This document shows positions 1 through 6,323 of a DNA stretch of 8,645 nt, one piece after another. Both the position numbers and the translations under genes were made by a program. The DNA is taken from positions 1 through 8,645 of the forward strand of contig JACRKM010000102.1 in assembly GCA_016219765.1 (NCBI GenBank). Direction: 5' to 3'. The notes under the pieces are model-generated. The model was not told the DNA's origin, ran no database searches, and saw only the letters and a list, made by a program, of their open reading frames with translations. Position 1 is the first letter of the stretch, and the number at the start of each line of letters is the position of its first letter. This DNA is from Candidatus Woesearchaeota archaeon. Its GTDB lineage: Archaea; Nanobdellota; Nanobdellia; Woesearchaeales; UBA11576.

Positions 1-56
1 GCCATTTCGGATTTGACATGTCATGCACCTTAAGCGGGACTATTAATAAAAGTTTG
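1..56. other. left edge, no gene seen
   Basis: No coding frame here can be supported. Every forward frame meets a stop within or shortly after this stretch, or runs into the palindromic element without a plausible start. A short gene end reaching in from the left (for example a stop at 31-33) cannot be excluded. The TTTGC at 53-57 can pair with GCAAA at 300-304, but this lies outside the mobile element proper. Confidence 0.4.
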
Positions 57-64
57 CAACGGCA
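57..64. repeat. target-site duplication, left copy
   Basis: CAACGGCA directly abuts the left terminal inverted repeat. The identical 8 bases at 295-302 abut the right one. The pair marks the integration site of the 230-bp element. Confidence 0.8.
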
Positions 65-294
65 GGCGTTATTGAAAAGCTCACACGTGCAGGCACGTTC
101 AACACCGCTGCCCTGTCGCGAGAGATAGCGAATCTTGCTTTCATGTCGACAAGGGGGATGCCCCATCGGGGAATGTCGACCTGCGGAAAAAGAATTCCGC
201 ATCACGAGCCGGCAGCGGTGTTGAACGAACGAAGGTGTGCGTAGCACGCCGGAGTGGTGCCATGCACCAGAGAGCACACCTTTTCAATAACGCC
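65..294. mobile_element. MITE-like non-autonomous element with 15-bp TIRs and 8-bp target duplication
   Basis: The stretch begins with GGCGTTATTGAAAAG (65-79) and ends with its exact reverse complement (280-294). It is flanked by the direct repeat CAACGGCA at 57-64 and 295-302. Perfect terminal inverted repeats plus a direct duplication are the marks of insertion by a DDE-type transposase. There is no transposase gene inside. The interior folds into nested stems: a 17-bp arm pair (96-112 with 211-227) encloses CTGTC/GATAG (113-128), GTCGAC repeated at 145-150 and 175-180, and TGCGGAA/TTCCGCA (182-201). A second arm pair (234-240 with 274-280) encloses TGGTGC/GCACCA (255-269). The termini resemble GGC-starting ends known from IS5/IS903-like elements, and 8-bp duplications occur in some IS5 groups and in IS1595; that family assignment is a guess. 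The element sits 17 bp beyond the stop of the exchanger gene and could act as its transcription terminator. Confidence 0.82.
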
Positions 295-302
295 CAACGG
301 CA
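295..302. repeat. target-site duplication, right copy
   Basis: Second copy of CAACGGCA, directly after the right terminal inverted repeat. It lies 9 bp beyond the end of the exchanger stop codon, so the insertion spared the gene. Confidence 0.8.
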
Positions 303-311
303 AAGTTATAA

Positions 312-1298
312 TCAATTAATCCCGATTCCATTGCCGAAAAACCACATCATGACAAGAAACAAAATATAAACTGCGTATAATAAGACACCATTTTTCCATG
401 TGAGGAGCTTCTTCTTCATGAACCAAATGACAAGAGCAGTGCATGCAAGAGTGAACAACGCTAAAAGAATGATCGATTGAAACGGAAAACGGAGCGGTTC
501 TATCAACGCGAGTACGCCCAGGAAAAACAGCGCCTTTGTGAAGTTGCTTCCAATGATGTTTCCAATGCCAAGATCCTGGTGCCCGGACAGCGCTGAGCGT
601 ACACCAACGCTGATATCCGGCAATGATGCAGTGATTCCGATGACTACAAGCGCGACAAGGAACGGCGAAACATTCATGATTTGTGCTATGCCAATTGATG
701 AAAATACCAGCCAGCGTGAAGAGAGGATGAGCGCTGCTGTGCAGCCAAGAAAGATCAGGATGTCTCTGCGCAGTGTATTATATTTGACGTCTTTTTTCAT
801 GCGCCCTGCTTCGCCTTCCTTTCTCCATAGGATGAAGAGGTATCCAAAGTACGCACTGACAAGGATCAGACCATCGATTCGGCTTATCACGCCGTCGATC
901 ATCAGGATAAAAGGGAGCATTGCGAGAACAACAACATGGTATTCTGTCTGTTCGATCACTTTTGACTCAAACCGTATCTTTTTGCCTGCGAACGCGATGG
1001 CGCCAAGGACAAGGGTGAGCTCCACAATATTGGATCCGAGAATGGTCCCGAACACGATGCCGCTCTCGCCAGCTTCCTGTCCTGTAACCGACGACATCAG
1101 TTCAGGCATTGATGATGCGATTGCGATGACCACTGTTCCGATGAGGTAGTCAGAAACCCCCAAACGCTTTGCGTAGTCGCTTATACCACTGACAGCAAGG
1201 TCCGCACTTTTGAGCATGATTACAAGACTTGCAGCAACAATCAGAAGGTAGCTTGGCAATGGGTATGCGGACATGACAGCTGCAAGAGAATCGAACAT
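312..1298 (-). CDS. CaCA-family Na+/Ca2+ exchanger-like antiporter
   Basis: This 328-residue integral membrane protein belongs to the Ca2+:cation antiporter superfamily and should exchange Ca2+ (or another cation) for Na+ or H+ at the cell membrane. The length fits the prokaryotic NCX_Mj/YrbG type. Both inverted alpha repeats are visible. Alpha-1 covers residues 54-93, with ASSMPELMSS and GTILGSN. Alpha-2 covers residues 218-255, with GITASLPDIS and GNIIGSN. The ion-coordinating acids are E66 and D228. NCX_Mj has Glu in both repeats, whereas Asp in alpha-2 is common in NCX/NCKX relatives. The usual GTS before PEL is replaced by ASSM in alpha-1. About ten hydrophobic segments are split by a basic loop at residues 158-180. 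The ATG at 1298 lies about 25 bp from the centre of a TATA-like box, with no Shine-Dalgarno, which suggests a leaderless transcript. It appears monocistronic, with the MITE-like element just past its stop. Confidence 0.92.
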   Translation of the reverse strand: MFDSLAAVMSAYPLPSYLLIVAASLVIMLKSADLAVSGISDYAKRLGVSDYLIGTVVIAIASSMPELMSSVTGQEAGESGIVFGTILGSNIVELTLVLGAIAFAGKKIRFESKVIEQTEYHVVVLAMLPFILMIDGVISRIDGLILVSAYFGYLFILWRKEGEAGRMKKDVKYNTLRRDILIFLGCTAALILSSRWLVFSSIGIAQIMNVSPFLVALVVIGITASLPDISVGVRSALSGHQDLGIGNIIGSNFTKALFFLGVLALIEPLRFPFQSIILLALFTLACTALVIWFMKKKLLTWKNGVLLYAVYILFLVMMWFFGNGIGIN

Positions 1299-1319
1299 GG
1301 GATTTTACGGGCAGTTGTG

Positions 1320-1327
1320 TTTAAATA
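1320..1327 (-). promoter_or_regulatory. TATA box of the exchanger gene
   Basis: The minus strand reads TATTTAAA. Its centre is about 25 bp upstream of the ATG at 1298, the spacing expected between an archaeal TATA box and its start site. The mRNA would therefore begin at or next to the start codon. Confidence 0.6.
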
Positions 1328-1340
1328 GTTTTCTTAACAC

Positions 1341-1979
1341 TTAATATTTAGCTACTGAGTGGTTGATTGACTTTTCAACAGCACTCTTCACTCCTTCTTC
1401 TATTTTTGTTAGAATATCTTGCATTTTGCTTATCTCTTTCTCATCTTTCAATAGTTCCCTTTTAATGTTTCTATTATTCTTTTTAACCTTCGTCACTATG
1501 TGTTTTAATTTGGTTTTCGATAATTTGTCGTTGTCAAGGTCAGTGTGGCAGTCATTGCATAGCAGTAGAATATTTGCTTTATGATTGTCAAATGAGTAAT
1601 ACTTGGAGTTAATCCCCTTGAATTTTTTCTTACCAAGAATATGACCATCTGCTAAGTGGCGGCTTCTGTGGCGGCAGACTTCACAGTGCCTACCTCTATC
1701 TTTGAAGATTTCATCTTTGTCAACCGAGTTTCGCTTGTTTTTTGGCTTCACGGCGCACAGAGAAGATGTAAAGCTATTGAACATTTTATCAAGCTTTGAA
1801 TTATCTGGGTGAACGCTTAGTATCGTTCCTACTTTTTTAATGTTGCTCTTCAGGTCTTCTTTTTTTTTATCCAACTCATCATACTCTTTACTCGCGTTGC
1901 GGATACTATGCATCAAGCTCTTGCTGAAAGCAGGTTTAAGTCCTTTGTTAGAGAAGTGTTCGGTCTTTGGAAAACTCAC
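1341..1979 (-). CDS. HNH endonuclease-like protein, GTG start
   Basis: This 212-residue soluble, Lys-rich protein has a central HNH nuclease domain. Numbered from the GTG, C99-x2-C102, D111-G-H113, N136 and C141-x2-C144-H145 are all visible. They match a beta-beta-alpha-metal fold stabilised by two zinc-binding CxxC pairs (HNH_5/HNH-like type). It should cut DNA using a divalent metal; the specificity is unknown. A charged, coiled-coil-prone helix precedes the domain (about residues 31-50) and a long basic helix follows it (about 158-205). The frame can be extended upstream to a TTG at 2009, but GAGGTGAT stands 6 bases before the GTG at 1979, so the GTG is the better start. No methyltransferase or terminase partner is adjacent, so it is not obviously part of a restriction or packaging module. 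Its high A+T relative to the exchanger and helicase suggests acquisition. It may be a solitary homing-type or defence nuclease. Confidence 0.8.
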   Translation of the reverse strand: MSFPKTEHFSNKGLKPAFSKSLMHSIRNASKEYDELDKKKEDLKSNIKKVGTILSVHPDNSKLDKMFNSFTSSLCAVKPKNKRNSVDKDEIFKDRGRHCEVCRHRSRHLADGHILGKKKFKGINSKYYSFDNHKANILLLCNDCHTDLDNDKLSKTKLKHIVTKVKKNNRNIKRELLKDEKEISKMQDILTKIEEGVKSAVEKSINHSVAKY

Positions 1980-1985
1980 TGTATA

Positions 1986-1993
1986 ATCACCTC
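1986..1993 (-). promoter_or_regulatory. Shine-Dalgarno deciding the HNH start
   Basis: The minus strand reads GAGGTGAT, followed by six bases (TATACA) and GTG at 1979. This is an excellent match to the archaeal 16S rRNA tail complement. The alternative TTG at 2009 has no such site, so the gene most likely starts at the GTG. Confidence 0.75.
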
Positions 1994-2010
1994 TTTTTTC
2001 ATTAGACAAA

Positions 2011-2036
2011 CAATACTACGATATTGTAGCATATTG
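2011..2036 (-). promoter_or_regulatory. dyad over the HNH transcription start (operator candidate)
   Basis: CAATA-CTAC (2011-2019) and GTAG-CA-TATTG (2026-2036) form an interrupted inverted repeat around GATATT, with a two-base bulge. It fills the interval between the TATA box (2037-2045) and the predicted start near 2015. A bound protein there would block RNA polymerase. The same sequence could instead form a hairpin in the 5' leader. Confidence 0.45.
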
Positions 2037-2045
2037 CTTATAAAG
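2037..2045 (-). promoter_or_regulatory. TATA box of the HNH gene
   Basis: The minus strand reads CTTTATAAG. Transcription would begin near 2015, giving a leader of about 36 bases that contains the GAGGTGAT site. This differs from the leaderless arrangement of the exchanger and helicase. Confidence 0.6.
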
Positions 2046-2085
2046 ATTGCGATAAAATAATGGTTCGGTCTTTTGAATGCGCTAA

Positions 2086-2186
2086 AATTTCCCCGTTCAA
2101 AACGGGTGAAATTCTCTGAGTCAAAAACTCGTTTTTGACCATAACAAACGCATAAATTATTTTCAGTGTGATTATTGTGCGTTTGT
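2086..2186. repeat. three tandem hairpins in the divergent intergenic region
   Basis: Three inverted repeats stand side by side between the divergent HNH and helicase genes. The first is AATTTCCCCGTT/AACGGG-T-GAAATT (2086-2113). The second is GTCAAAAAC/GTTTTTGAC with a two-base loop (2120-2139). The third is ACAAACGCA/TGCGTTTGT (2144-2152 with 2178-2186). No reading frame is credible here. They might be remnants of palindromic mobile elements like those elsewhere in the window, regulatory sites, or a short structured RNA. The rest of 2046-2281 shows nothing else recognisable. Confidence 0.6.
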
Positions 2187-2281
2187 CGTGATTTTCCGCC
2201 ACAGCCCGTTCGTGCAGTTATGATATAAACCGGTTTTCATGACTCTCGGATAGAAAATATATTGATAAGGTCATCCATAGT

Positions 2282-2289
2282 TTTAAATA
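2282..2289 (+). promoter_or_regulatory. TATA box of the helicase gene
   Basis: TTTAAATA lies with its centre about 28 bp before the ATG at 2314 and about 22 bp before the GTG at 2308. The spacing favours the ATG with an almost leaderless mRNA. Confidence 0.6.
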
Positions 2290-2313
2290 GAAAAAAGTTG
2301 CCGTACAGTGTCT

Positions 2314-4434
2314 ATGGGAAATAATCATCGGAACGACGAAGATCAGCGCCAAAGCAATAATCATCAAGCAGATGATGGCAAAGATAAAGAACGTCCTGAA
2401 GACAAAGGACATTCTGAGAACGGACCTTCTTATTCGCGCGGCACGCCAGCATGGAATCGCCCGCATATCGACACACCGATCGTGAAGCAGCCGGTCATGT
2501 ACAAGAACTACACCCTCGACCAGTTCCAGATCGACGCGATCAACTCGATCATGAACAACCATTCGGTCGTCGTGAGCGCCGCCACCGGCACGGGCAAGAC
2601 CCTCATCGCAGACTACATCATCGACACGGATGTCAAGCAACAGAAGCGGGTCATCTATACCGCTCCAATCAAGGCGCTCTCGAACCAGAAATTCAAGCAG
2701 TTCAAGGAAGAATACGGTGAAGAGATGGTTGGCATCATGACTGGAGATATCGTCATCAACTCAAGCGCGCCAATCCTGGTCATGACAACTGAGATTTACC
2801 GTAACATGCTCATGACAAAAGACGAGAGCATCGAACACCTTTCATACATCATCTTTGACGAGATCCACTACATCAGCGATATCGAACGCGGAACCGTCTG
2901 GGAAGAAAGCATCATCTTCACGCCGCCGCACGTAAGATTTCTCTGCCTGTCGGCGACGATCCCGAACGCGCAGGAGTTCGCCGACTGGATAGCGAAGATT
3001 AAGCAGCACCCGGTAGATGTGGTGACCTATGGAAAACGCGCTGTGCCGCTAAAGCACTTTCTATTCGACAAGCATCTGGGGATGACCGACATAAAAGAGA
3101 TGAAAAAATCCCTGGAGCTTGACAAGTATCCTAGCTATGAGTATTTCCATCGCAGGACTTCTAGACGGACTGAACTGCCTCCAGGCCCGAAGCATTTCGA
3201 CCTGATATCTGAATTATGGAAGCAGAAGAAAGTACCCTGCATATACTTCATATTCTCACGCGCGGCAACAGAAAAAAATGCGAAAGAGCTGGCGTCGCGC
3301 TACAGCCTGCTCACAAAAGATGAAGAGATCAAAGTGAGCAACTACATTCGACAAAGGCTCTCTCAGACAGAGAACGCAGAACAGATACGCACGATGAACA
3401 CCACACGGCTGCTTCTCCAGGTCCTCAATAGGGGCGTCGGCATCCATCACGCGGGACTGCTGCCGCAGCTAAAGGAGATCGTCGAGCACCTTTTTGAACA
3501 GGGGCTGGTGAAAGTCCTGTACGCGACAGAGACCTTCGCTGTCGGGATCAACATGCCAGCAAAGGTCGTGGGTTTCGACTCGCTTGAGAAGTTTGACGGA
3601 AGGACATTCCGTTATCTGCACTCCAAAGAATATTTCCAGCTCGCAGGCCGCGCAGGAAGACGCGGAATCGACACAGAAGGGTGGGCTGTGGCTCTGGTCG
3701 ATAGGCGGCATGTGGATGTGGGCCGCATCGAAGCTCTCACCGGCGAAGACAAGGACCCGATAATATCACAGTTTCGCATGAGCTTCAACTCTGTCCTCAA
3801 CATGCGAAAGAACAACACGCAAGAGCAGATCGACGTGCTGCTCAAGAGCAACTTCGGCTGCTTCCAGAAACATTCACAACGCGCTATAGCCCTGACCAAG
3901 GCAGCGTTCGTGAAGAAAGAGAAGCTCCTCATCAAGCTGGGATTTCTCACGAACGACAAGAAACTCACACTCAAAGGAGAATTCGCAAGCCACATCTACA
4001 GCAATGAGGTGCTTGTGACAGAACTTTTCTACGACGGCGTATGGAAGCAACTTGACGATTTCGAACTCGTGCTGCTCGTGTGCTCAATCATGTATGAAGA
4101 GAAGAAAAGTGATATGTTCAAGCAGCAGCCAAAAAAAGCGAACACAGAGCGGCTGATGTCATTCATCTCAAGAAACCCATACGCTTCCAAGAACATGGAC
4201 AAACTAGTCGTCAAGAAACTGGCATTCATCTGCCGCAGATGGGTGGATGCGTGCCAATTCTCTGAACTCTTAGAGCACACAAATCTCCTTGAAGGGGATC
4301 TAATCAGGATCTTCCGCCAGGCGATAGATCTCTTTGGGCAGATCCGTAAGGCGTCGCAGGATTATGAGCTGGCAGCGCGCACCGACGTGTGCGTGCATAA
4401 GATCAAGAGGGAGTTTGTAGACGTGGAATTCTAG
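2314..4434 (+). CDS. Ski2/Mtr4-like superfamily 2 RNA helicase with DSHCT-like C-terminus
   Basis: This is an ATP-dependent 3'-5' nucleic-acid helicase of the Ski2-like group; eukaryotic relatives feed RNA to the exosome. Numbering is from the GTG at 2308, which adds two residues. Residues 1-45 are a polar, charged, probably disordered tail. The first RecA domain has YTLDQFQ (68-74), Walker A AATGTGKT (91-98), APIKALS (119-125), Walker B DEIH (184-187) and SAT (215-217). The second has YFIFSR (313-318), HHAGLLP (380-386), YATETFAVGINMP (405-417) and motif VI QLAGRAGRRG (444-453). The last ~170 residues are helical and resemble the DSHCT bundle. No long insertion that could be an Mtr4 arch/KOW domain is seen. 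All catalytic motifs look intact. An RNA-decay or RNA-processing role is inferred from the family; archaeal Hel308-type DNA repair is less likely given this C-terminus. The start could be the GTG at 2308. Confidence 0.9.
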   Translation: MGNNHRNDEDQRQSNNHQADDGKDKERPEDKGHSENGPSYSRGTPAWNRPHIDTPIVKQPVMYKNYTLDQFQIDAINSIMNNHSVVVSAATGTGKTLIADYIIDTDVKQQKRVIYTAPIKALSNQKFKQFKEEYGEEMVGIMTGDIVINSSAPILVMTTEIYRNMLMTKDESIEHLSYIIFDEIHYISDIERGTVWEESIIFTPPHVRFLCLSATIPNAQEFADWIAKIKQHPVDVVTYGKRAVPLKHFLFDKHLGMTDIKEMKKSLELDKYPSYEYFHRRTSRRTELPPGPKHFDLISELWKQKKVPCIYFIFSRAATEKNAKELASRYSLLTKDEEIKVSNYIRQRLSQTENAEQIRTMNTTRLLLQVLNRGVGIHHAGLLPQLKEIVEHLFEQGLVKVLYATETFAVGINMPAKVVGFDSLEKFDGRTFRYLHSKEYFQLAGRAGRRGIDTEGWAVALVDRRHVDVGRIEALTGEDKDPIISQFRMSFNSVLNMRKNNTQEQIDVLLKSNFGCFQKHSQRAIALTKAAFVKKEKLLIKLGFLTNDKKLTLKGEFASHIYSNEVLVTELFYDGVWKQLDDFELVLLVCSIMYEEKKSDMFKQQPKKANTERLMSFISRNPYASKNMDKLVVKKLAFICRRWVDACQFSELLEHTNLLEGDLIRIFRQAIDLFGQIRKASQDYELAARTDVCVHKIKREFVDVEF

Positions 4435-4481
4435 ATGTGGTTTGGTGAAGTGTCACACGCACTGGACAAGGCCGCGTGAAG

Positions 4482-4489
4482 TTTATAAG
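4482..4489 (+). promoter_or_regulatory. TATA box of the BRO-N gene
   Basis: TTTATAAG is centred about 28 bp before the ATG at 4514, the same spacing as the helicase ATG. It supports this start over the upstream in-frame TTG at 4442, which would place the TATA box inside the coding region. Confidence 0.6.
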
Positions 4490-4513
4490 CTCGGATGTTT
4501 TTCTCATTCGAAT

Positions 4514-5484
4514 ATGGCTGCTGCTGACAAGGACAAAGCGCTTGTTGTATTTCAGGACAATAAGATAAGGAGAGCCTGGCACGAGGATGAATGGTTTTAC
4601 TCTATAGTAGATATTGTTGGCGTCCTAAGTGAAAGTCCTAATCCTGCGACCTATTGGAGGGTGCTCAAACACAGAGAACCTCAACTCGTTACAATTTGTA
4701 ACGGTTTGAAATTGCCTGCTGAAGACGGAAAGCTGAGATATACTGACTGTGTAAACACGAAAAATGCCTTTCGGCTCATACAATCAATTCCTTCGAAGAA
4801 AGCTGAACCTTTCAAGCAATGGCTGGCACAACTAGCAAATGAACGCATAGATGAGATTGAAAATCCTGAGTTGGCCCAGGACAGAGTAAAACAGTATTAT
4901 GAACTAAAAGGCTATCCAAAACAATGGATAGACAAAAGAATTCGAGGAATCGCTATCAGGCAAGAATTGACAGATGAATGGAAAAACAGAGATGTCAAGA
5001 CAGAAAAAGAATTCTCTATACTAACAAACGAAATCAGCAAGGCAACTTTTGGAAAAACAGTCGGTGAATACAAAGAATTCAAACAATTGCAGAAAAAGAA
5101 TCAAAAACCCAACCGCAGCAAGCTGTGTGGTATGTCACCAATAGATGATATACATCCACAAAGCGGTTGTGTTTTTGGTGTTCACGTTGGGTAGTGTTTA
5201 CCGCAGCAGAGCTGCGGGGTATGAACCCAACCGTGAACAATCAGAATCTTAGAGATCATATGACTGACTGGGAACTTATCCTCACGATGATCGGCGAAAA
5301 AGCGACGACAGACATAACACGAGAAACAAACTCGCAAGGATTTGTCGAATCTAAAGATTCAGCTGCTAAAGGAGGAAATATTGCCAAGAGAACAAGAGAA
5401 GATATTGAGAATAATCTTAGACGAAGCATAGTTTCTAAAGGAAATTTCCTGCCCAAAGGAAAAGAGAAGAAACAATTGAGTTAA
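4514..5484 (+). pseudogene. BRO-N family (antirepressor/DinD-like) gene split by a palindromic insertion
   Basis: The 5' part encodes a BRO-N domain (about residues 9-105; AWHEDEWFYSIVDIVGVL, ATYWRVLKHR, CNGLKLPAEDGK, TDCVNT, IQSIPS) followed by the helical region shared by these proteins (ENPELAQDRVKQYY, RGIAIRQELTDEW, LTNEISKATFG). After QLQKKNQ the frame runs into foreign sequence and stops at 5192-5194. The missing C-terminal part, NLRDHMTDWELILTMIGEKA through NFLPKG, continues in another frame and ends at 5484. Removing 140 bp (repeat AATCA at 5099 and 5239) or 146 bp (repeat AGAATC at 5097 and 5243) rejoins the two parts in frame, giving 276 or 274 residues, near the usual family length as I recall it. 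BRO-N proteins come from viruses and plasmids and act as DNA-binding regulators; this one is chromosomal-style with no phage genes nearby. The intact BRO-N domain may still be made. The downstream part could restart at the ATG at 5221, which lies inside the insertion. Confidence 0.88.
5103..5242. mobile_element. double-hairpin palindromic insertion inside the BRO-N gene
   Basis: About 135-140 bp of non-coding DNA interrupts the gene and consists of two hairpins. Hairpin 1 pairs AAAAACCCAACCGC (5103-5116) with GCGGTTGTGTTTTT (5163-5176), with one mismatch; an inner TGTGG/CCACA stem is also present. Hairpin 2 pairs GTTCACG-TTGGGT (5180-5192) with ACCCAA-C-CGTGAAC (5225-5238) and encloses a GC-rich core, CCGCAGC-AGA-GCTGCGG (5201-5217). 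The borders coincide with the hairpin ends. Flanking direct repeats are either AATCA (5099-5103/5239-5243) or AGAATC (5097-5102/5243-5248). There are no terminal inverted repeats. AACCCAACCG occurs near both ends in direct orientation (5106-5115, 5224-5233). Two subterminal hairpins recall non-autonomous IS200/IS605-derived palindrome-associated elements, but those do not duplicate their target, so the mechanism is open. Confidence 0.8.
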
Positions 5485-5590
5485 AGTGACTATAGACGCT
5501 TCTGTGGACAAGTAAATGCACAAATATCTTTCTCTAATCTTGTTTCTTGAAGAGAATTACAGCACAAGAAGATAATCAATAAAAAACAAT

Positions 5591-6178
5591 TTACTTCAAC
5601 ACCGCAGCAAGCGAGATCATCTCATCAGAGAGGAAGAAGATGACGAATGCATTGAACGCGATGTTTGTGATCGCGTATAGCAGGTTCTGCGAATCCCAGG
5701 AGCCGACAAGCTTGTTGAATGACACATAGCCGATATGATACAGAGCAAGGAGCGCGAACGCCACGATGCGAAGGTTCTGGATCGGAAACATAGATGCGAT
5801 TATTGCAACAGCGAAAAACGCTGCGAAATCGTAAAAGATGTTCTGGTCGACCTGCCCTGCAAGTGTGATCCCCACGATGTTTGAAACCTTTCCTACAATA
5901 ATTCCAGGAATGATCCCAAATACCATAGAGCAGTAAACAGTAAAGAAAAAACACAACTCGATACCGAGCCACGGCACATACCGCATACCTGTCATCGACA
6001 GGATCGCGATTATTACGAATAGGATTGCAGCAGGGTTAATGCCATAGGAGTACAGAAAAACGCTTGTTAGTACAAGGAGCGCACCCCAAATTAGGCCCAT
6101 CTTGATAAGTGAGCGATGGGCTTCTGCAAATGCACTGAGTCGATTCATGACGATTTCTTTGAACATTTCTTGTTCCAT
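5591..6178 (-). CDS. polytopic membrane protein of unknown function
   Basis: I do not recognise the family. From the ATG at 6178 it is 195 residues. A short N-terminal amphipathic stretch (MEQEMFKEIVMNRLSAFAEAHRSLIK) is followed by six or seven hydrophobic segments. Numbered from the alternative GTG at 6223, these are roughly residues 41-60, 62-79, 83-111 (probably two crossings), 130-147, 151-168 and 181-199. No conserved charged or catalytic motif stands out in the membrane part. The GTG at 6223 extends the frame by 15 residues (MFDFSSKQKQPVYKG), but that extension spans a TATATAAA sequence and overlaps another small frame, so the start is uncertain; the ATG at 6148 is also possible. The gene is convergent with the BRO-N gene, about 105 bp separate their stops, and it does not seem to share an operon. 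Confidence 0.7.
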   Translation of the reverse strand: MEQEMFKEIVMNRLSAFAEAHRSLIKMGLIWGALLVLTSVFLYSYGINPAAILFVIIAILSMTGMRYVPWLGIELCFFFTVYCSMVFGIIPGIIVGKVSNIVGITLAGQVDQNIFYDFAAFFAVAIIASMFPIQNLRIVAFALLALYHIGYVSFNKLVGSWDSQNLLYAITNIAFNAFVIFFLSDEMISLAAVLK

Positions 6179-6181
6179 TCC

Positions 6182-6189
6182 TTTATATA
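6182..6189 (-). promoter_or_regulatory. TATA-like box at the start of the membrane-protein gene
   Basis: The minus strand reads TATATAAA, only a few bases before the ATG at 6178. If it is used, transcription would begin near 6160 and translation at the ATG at 6148. If it is not used, the promoter is probably the similar box at 6311-6318. The sequence alone does not decide. Confidence 0.35.
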
Positions 6190-6310
6190 CCGGCTGTTTT
6201 TGTTTTGAACTAAAATCAAACACTTTGATATTTCAGGCTTCTTTTGGAAATTCCTTGTTTTCAAGGGCATTTCCGCAATCGCTTGTGATTTCACCGTATT
6301 TTCGAACTAC

Positions 6311-6318
6311 TATATAAA
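6311..6318 (-). promoter_or_regulatory. TATA-like box upstream of the membrane-protein gene
   Basis: The minus strand reads TTTATATA. It would place a transcription start near 6288, giving a leader of 65 to 110 bases before the GTG (6223) or ATG (6178). Because the box is nearly symmetric (TATATAAA on the plus strand), it could also fire rightward into the gene-free region starting near 6340. Confidence 0.35.
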
Positions 6319-6323
6319 CTTAT

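Noticed and set aside
65..294. SRP RNA or group II intron as an explanation for the folded region
   Set aside because: No SRP helix-8 motif or domain V signature is present, while TIRs and an 8-bp duplication explain the ends directly.
538..1149. Long plus-strand frame opposite the exchanger gene
   Set aside because: It is antisense to a clear CaCA gene, with Arg/Ser/Thr/Met-rich shadow composition and no promoter.
4442..4513. Upstream extension of the BRO-N gene to the TTG at 4442
   Set aside because: The extension (VKCHTHWTRPREVYK...) has no family resemblance and overlaps the TATA box at 4482-4489.
5107..5192. Integron attC-like site (ACCCAAC ... GTTGGGT, matching RYYYAAC/GTTRRRY)
   Set aside because: The two motifs belong to different hairpins. 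In hairpin 2 the order is GTTGGGT then ACCCAAC, the reverse of attC. The related copy at 6783 lacks the AAC/GTT bases, and no integrase is nearby.
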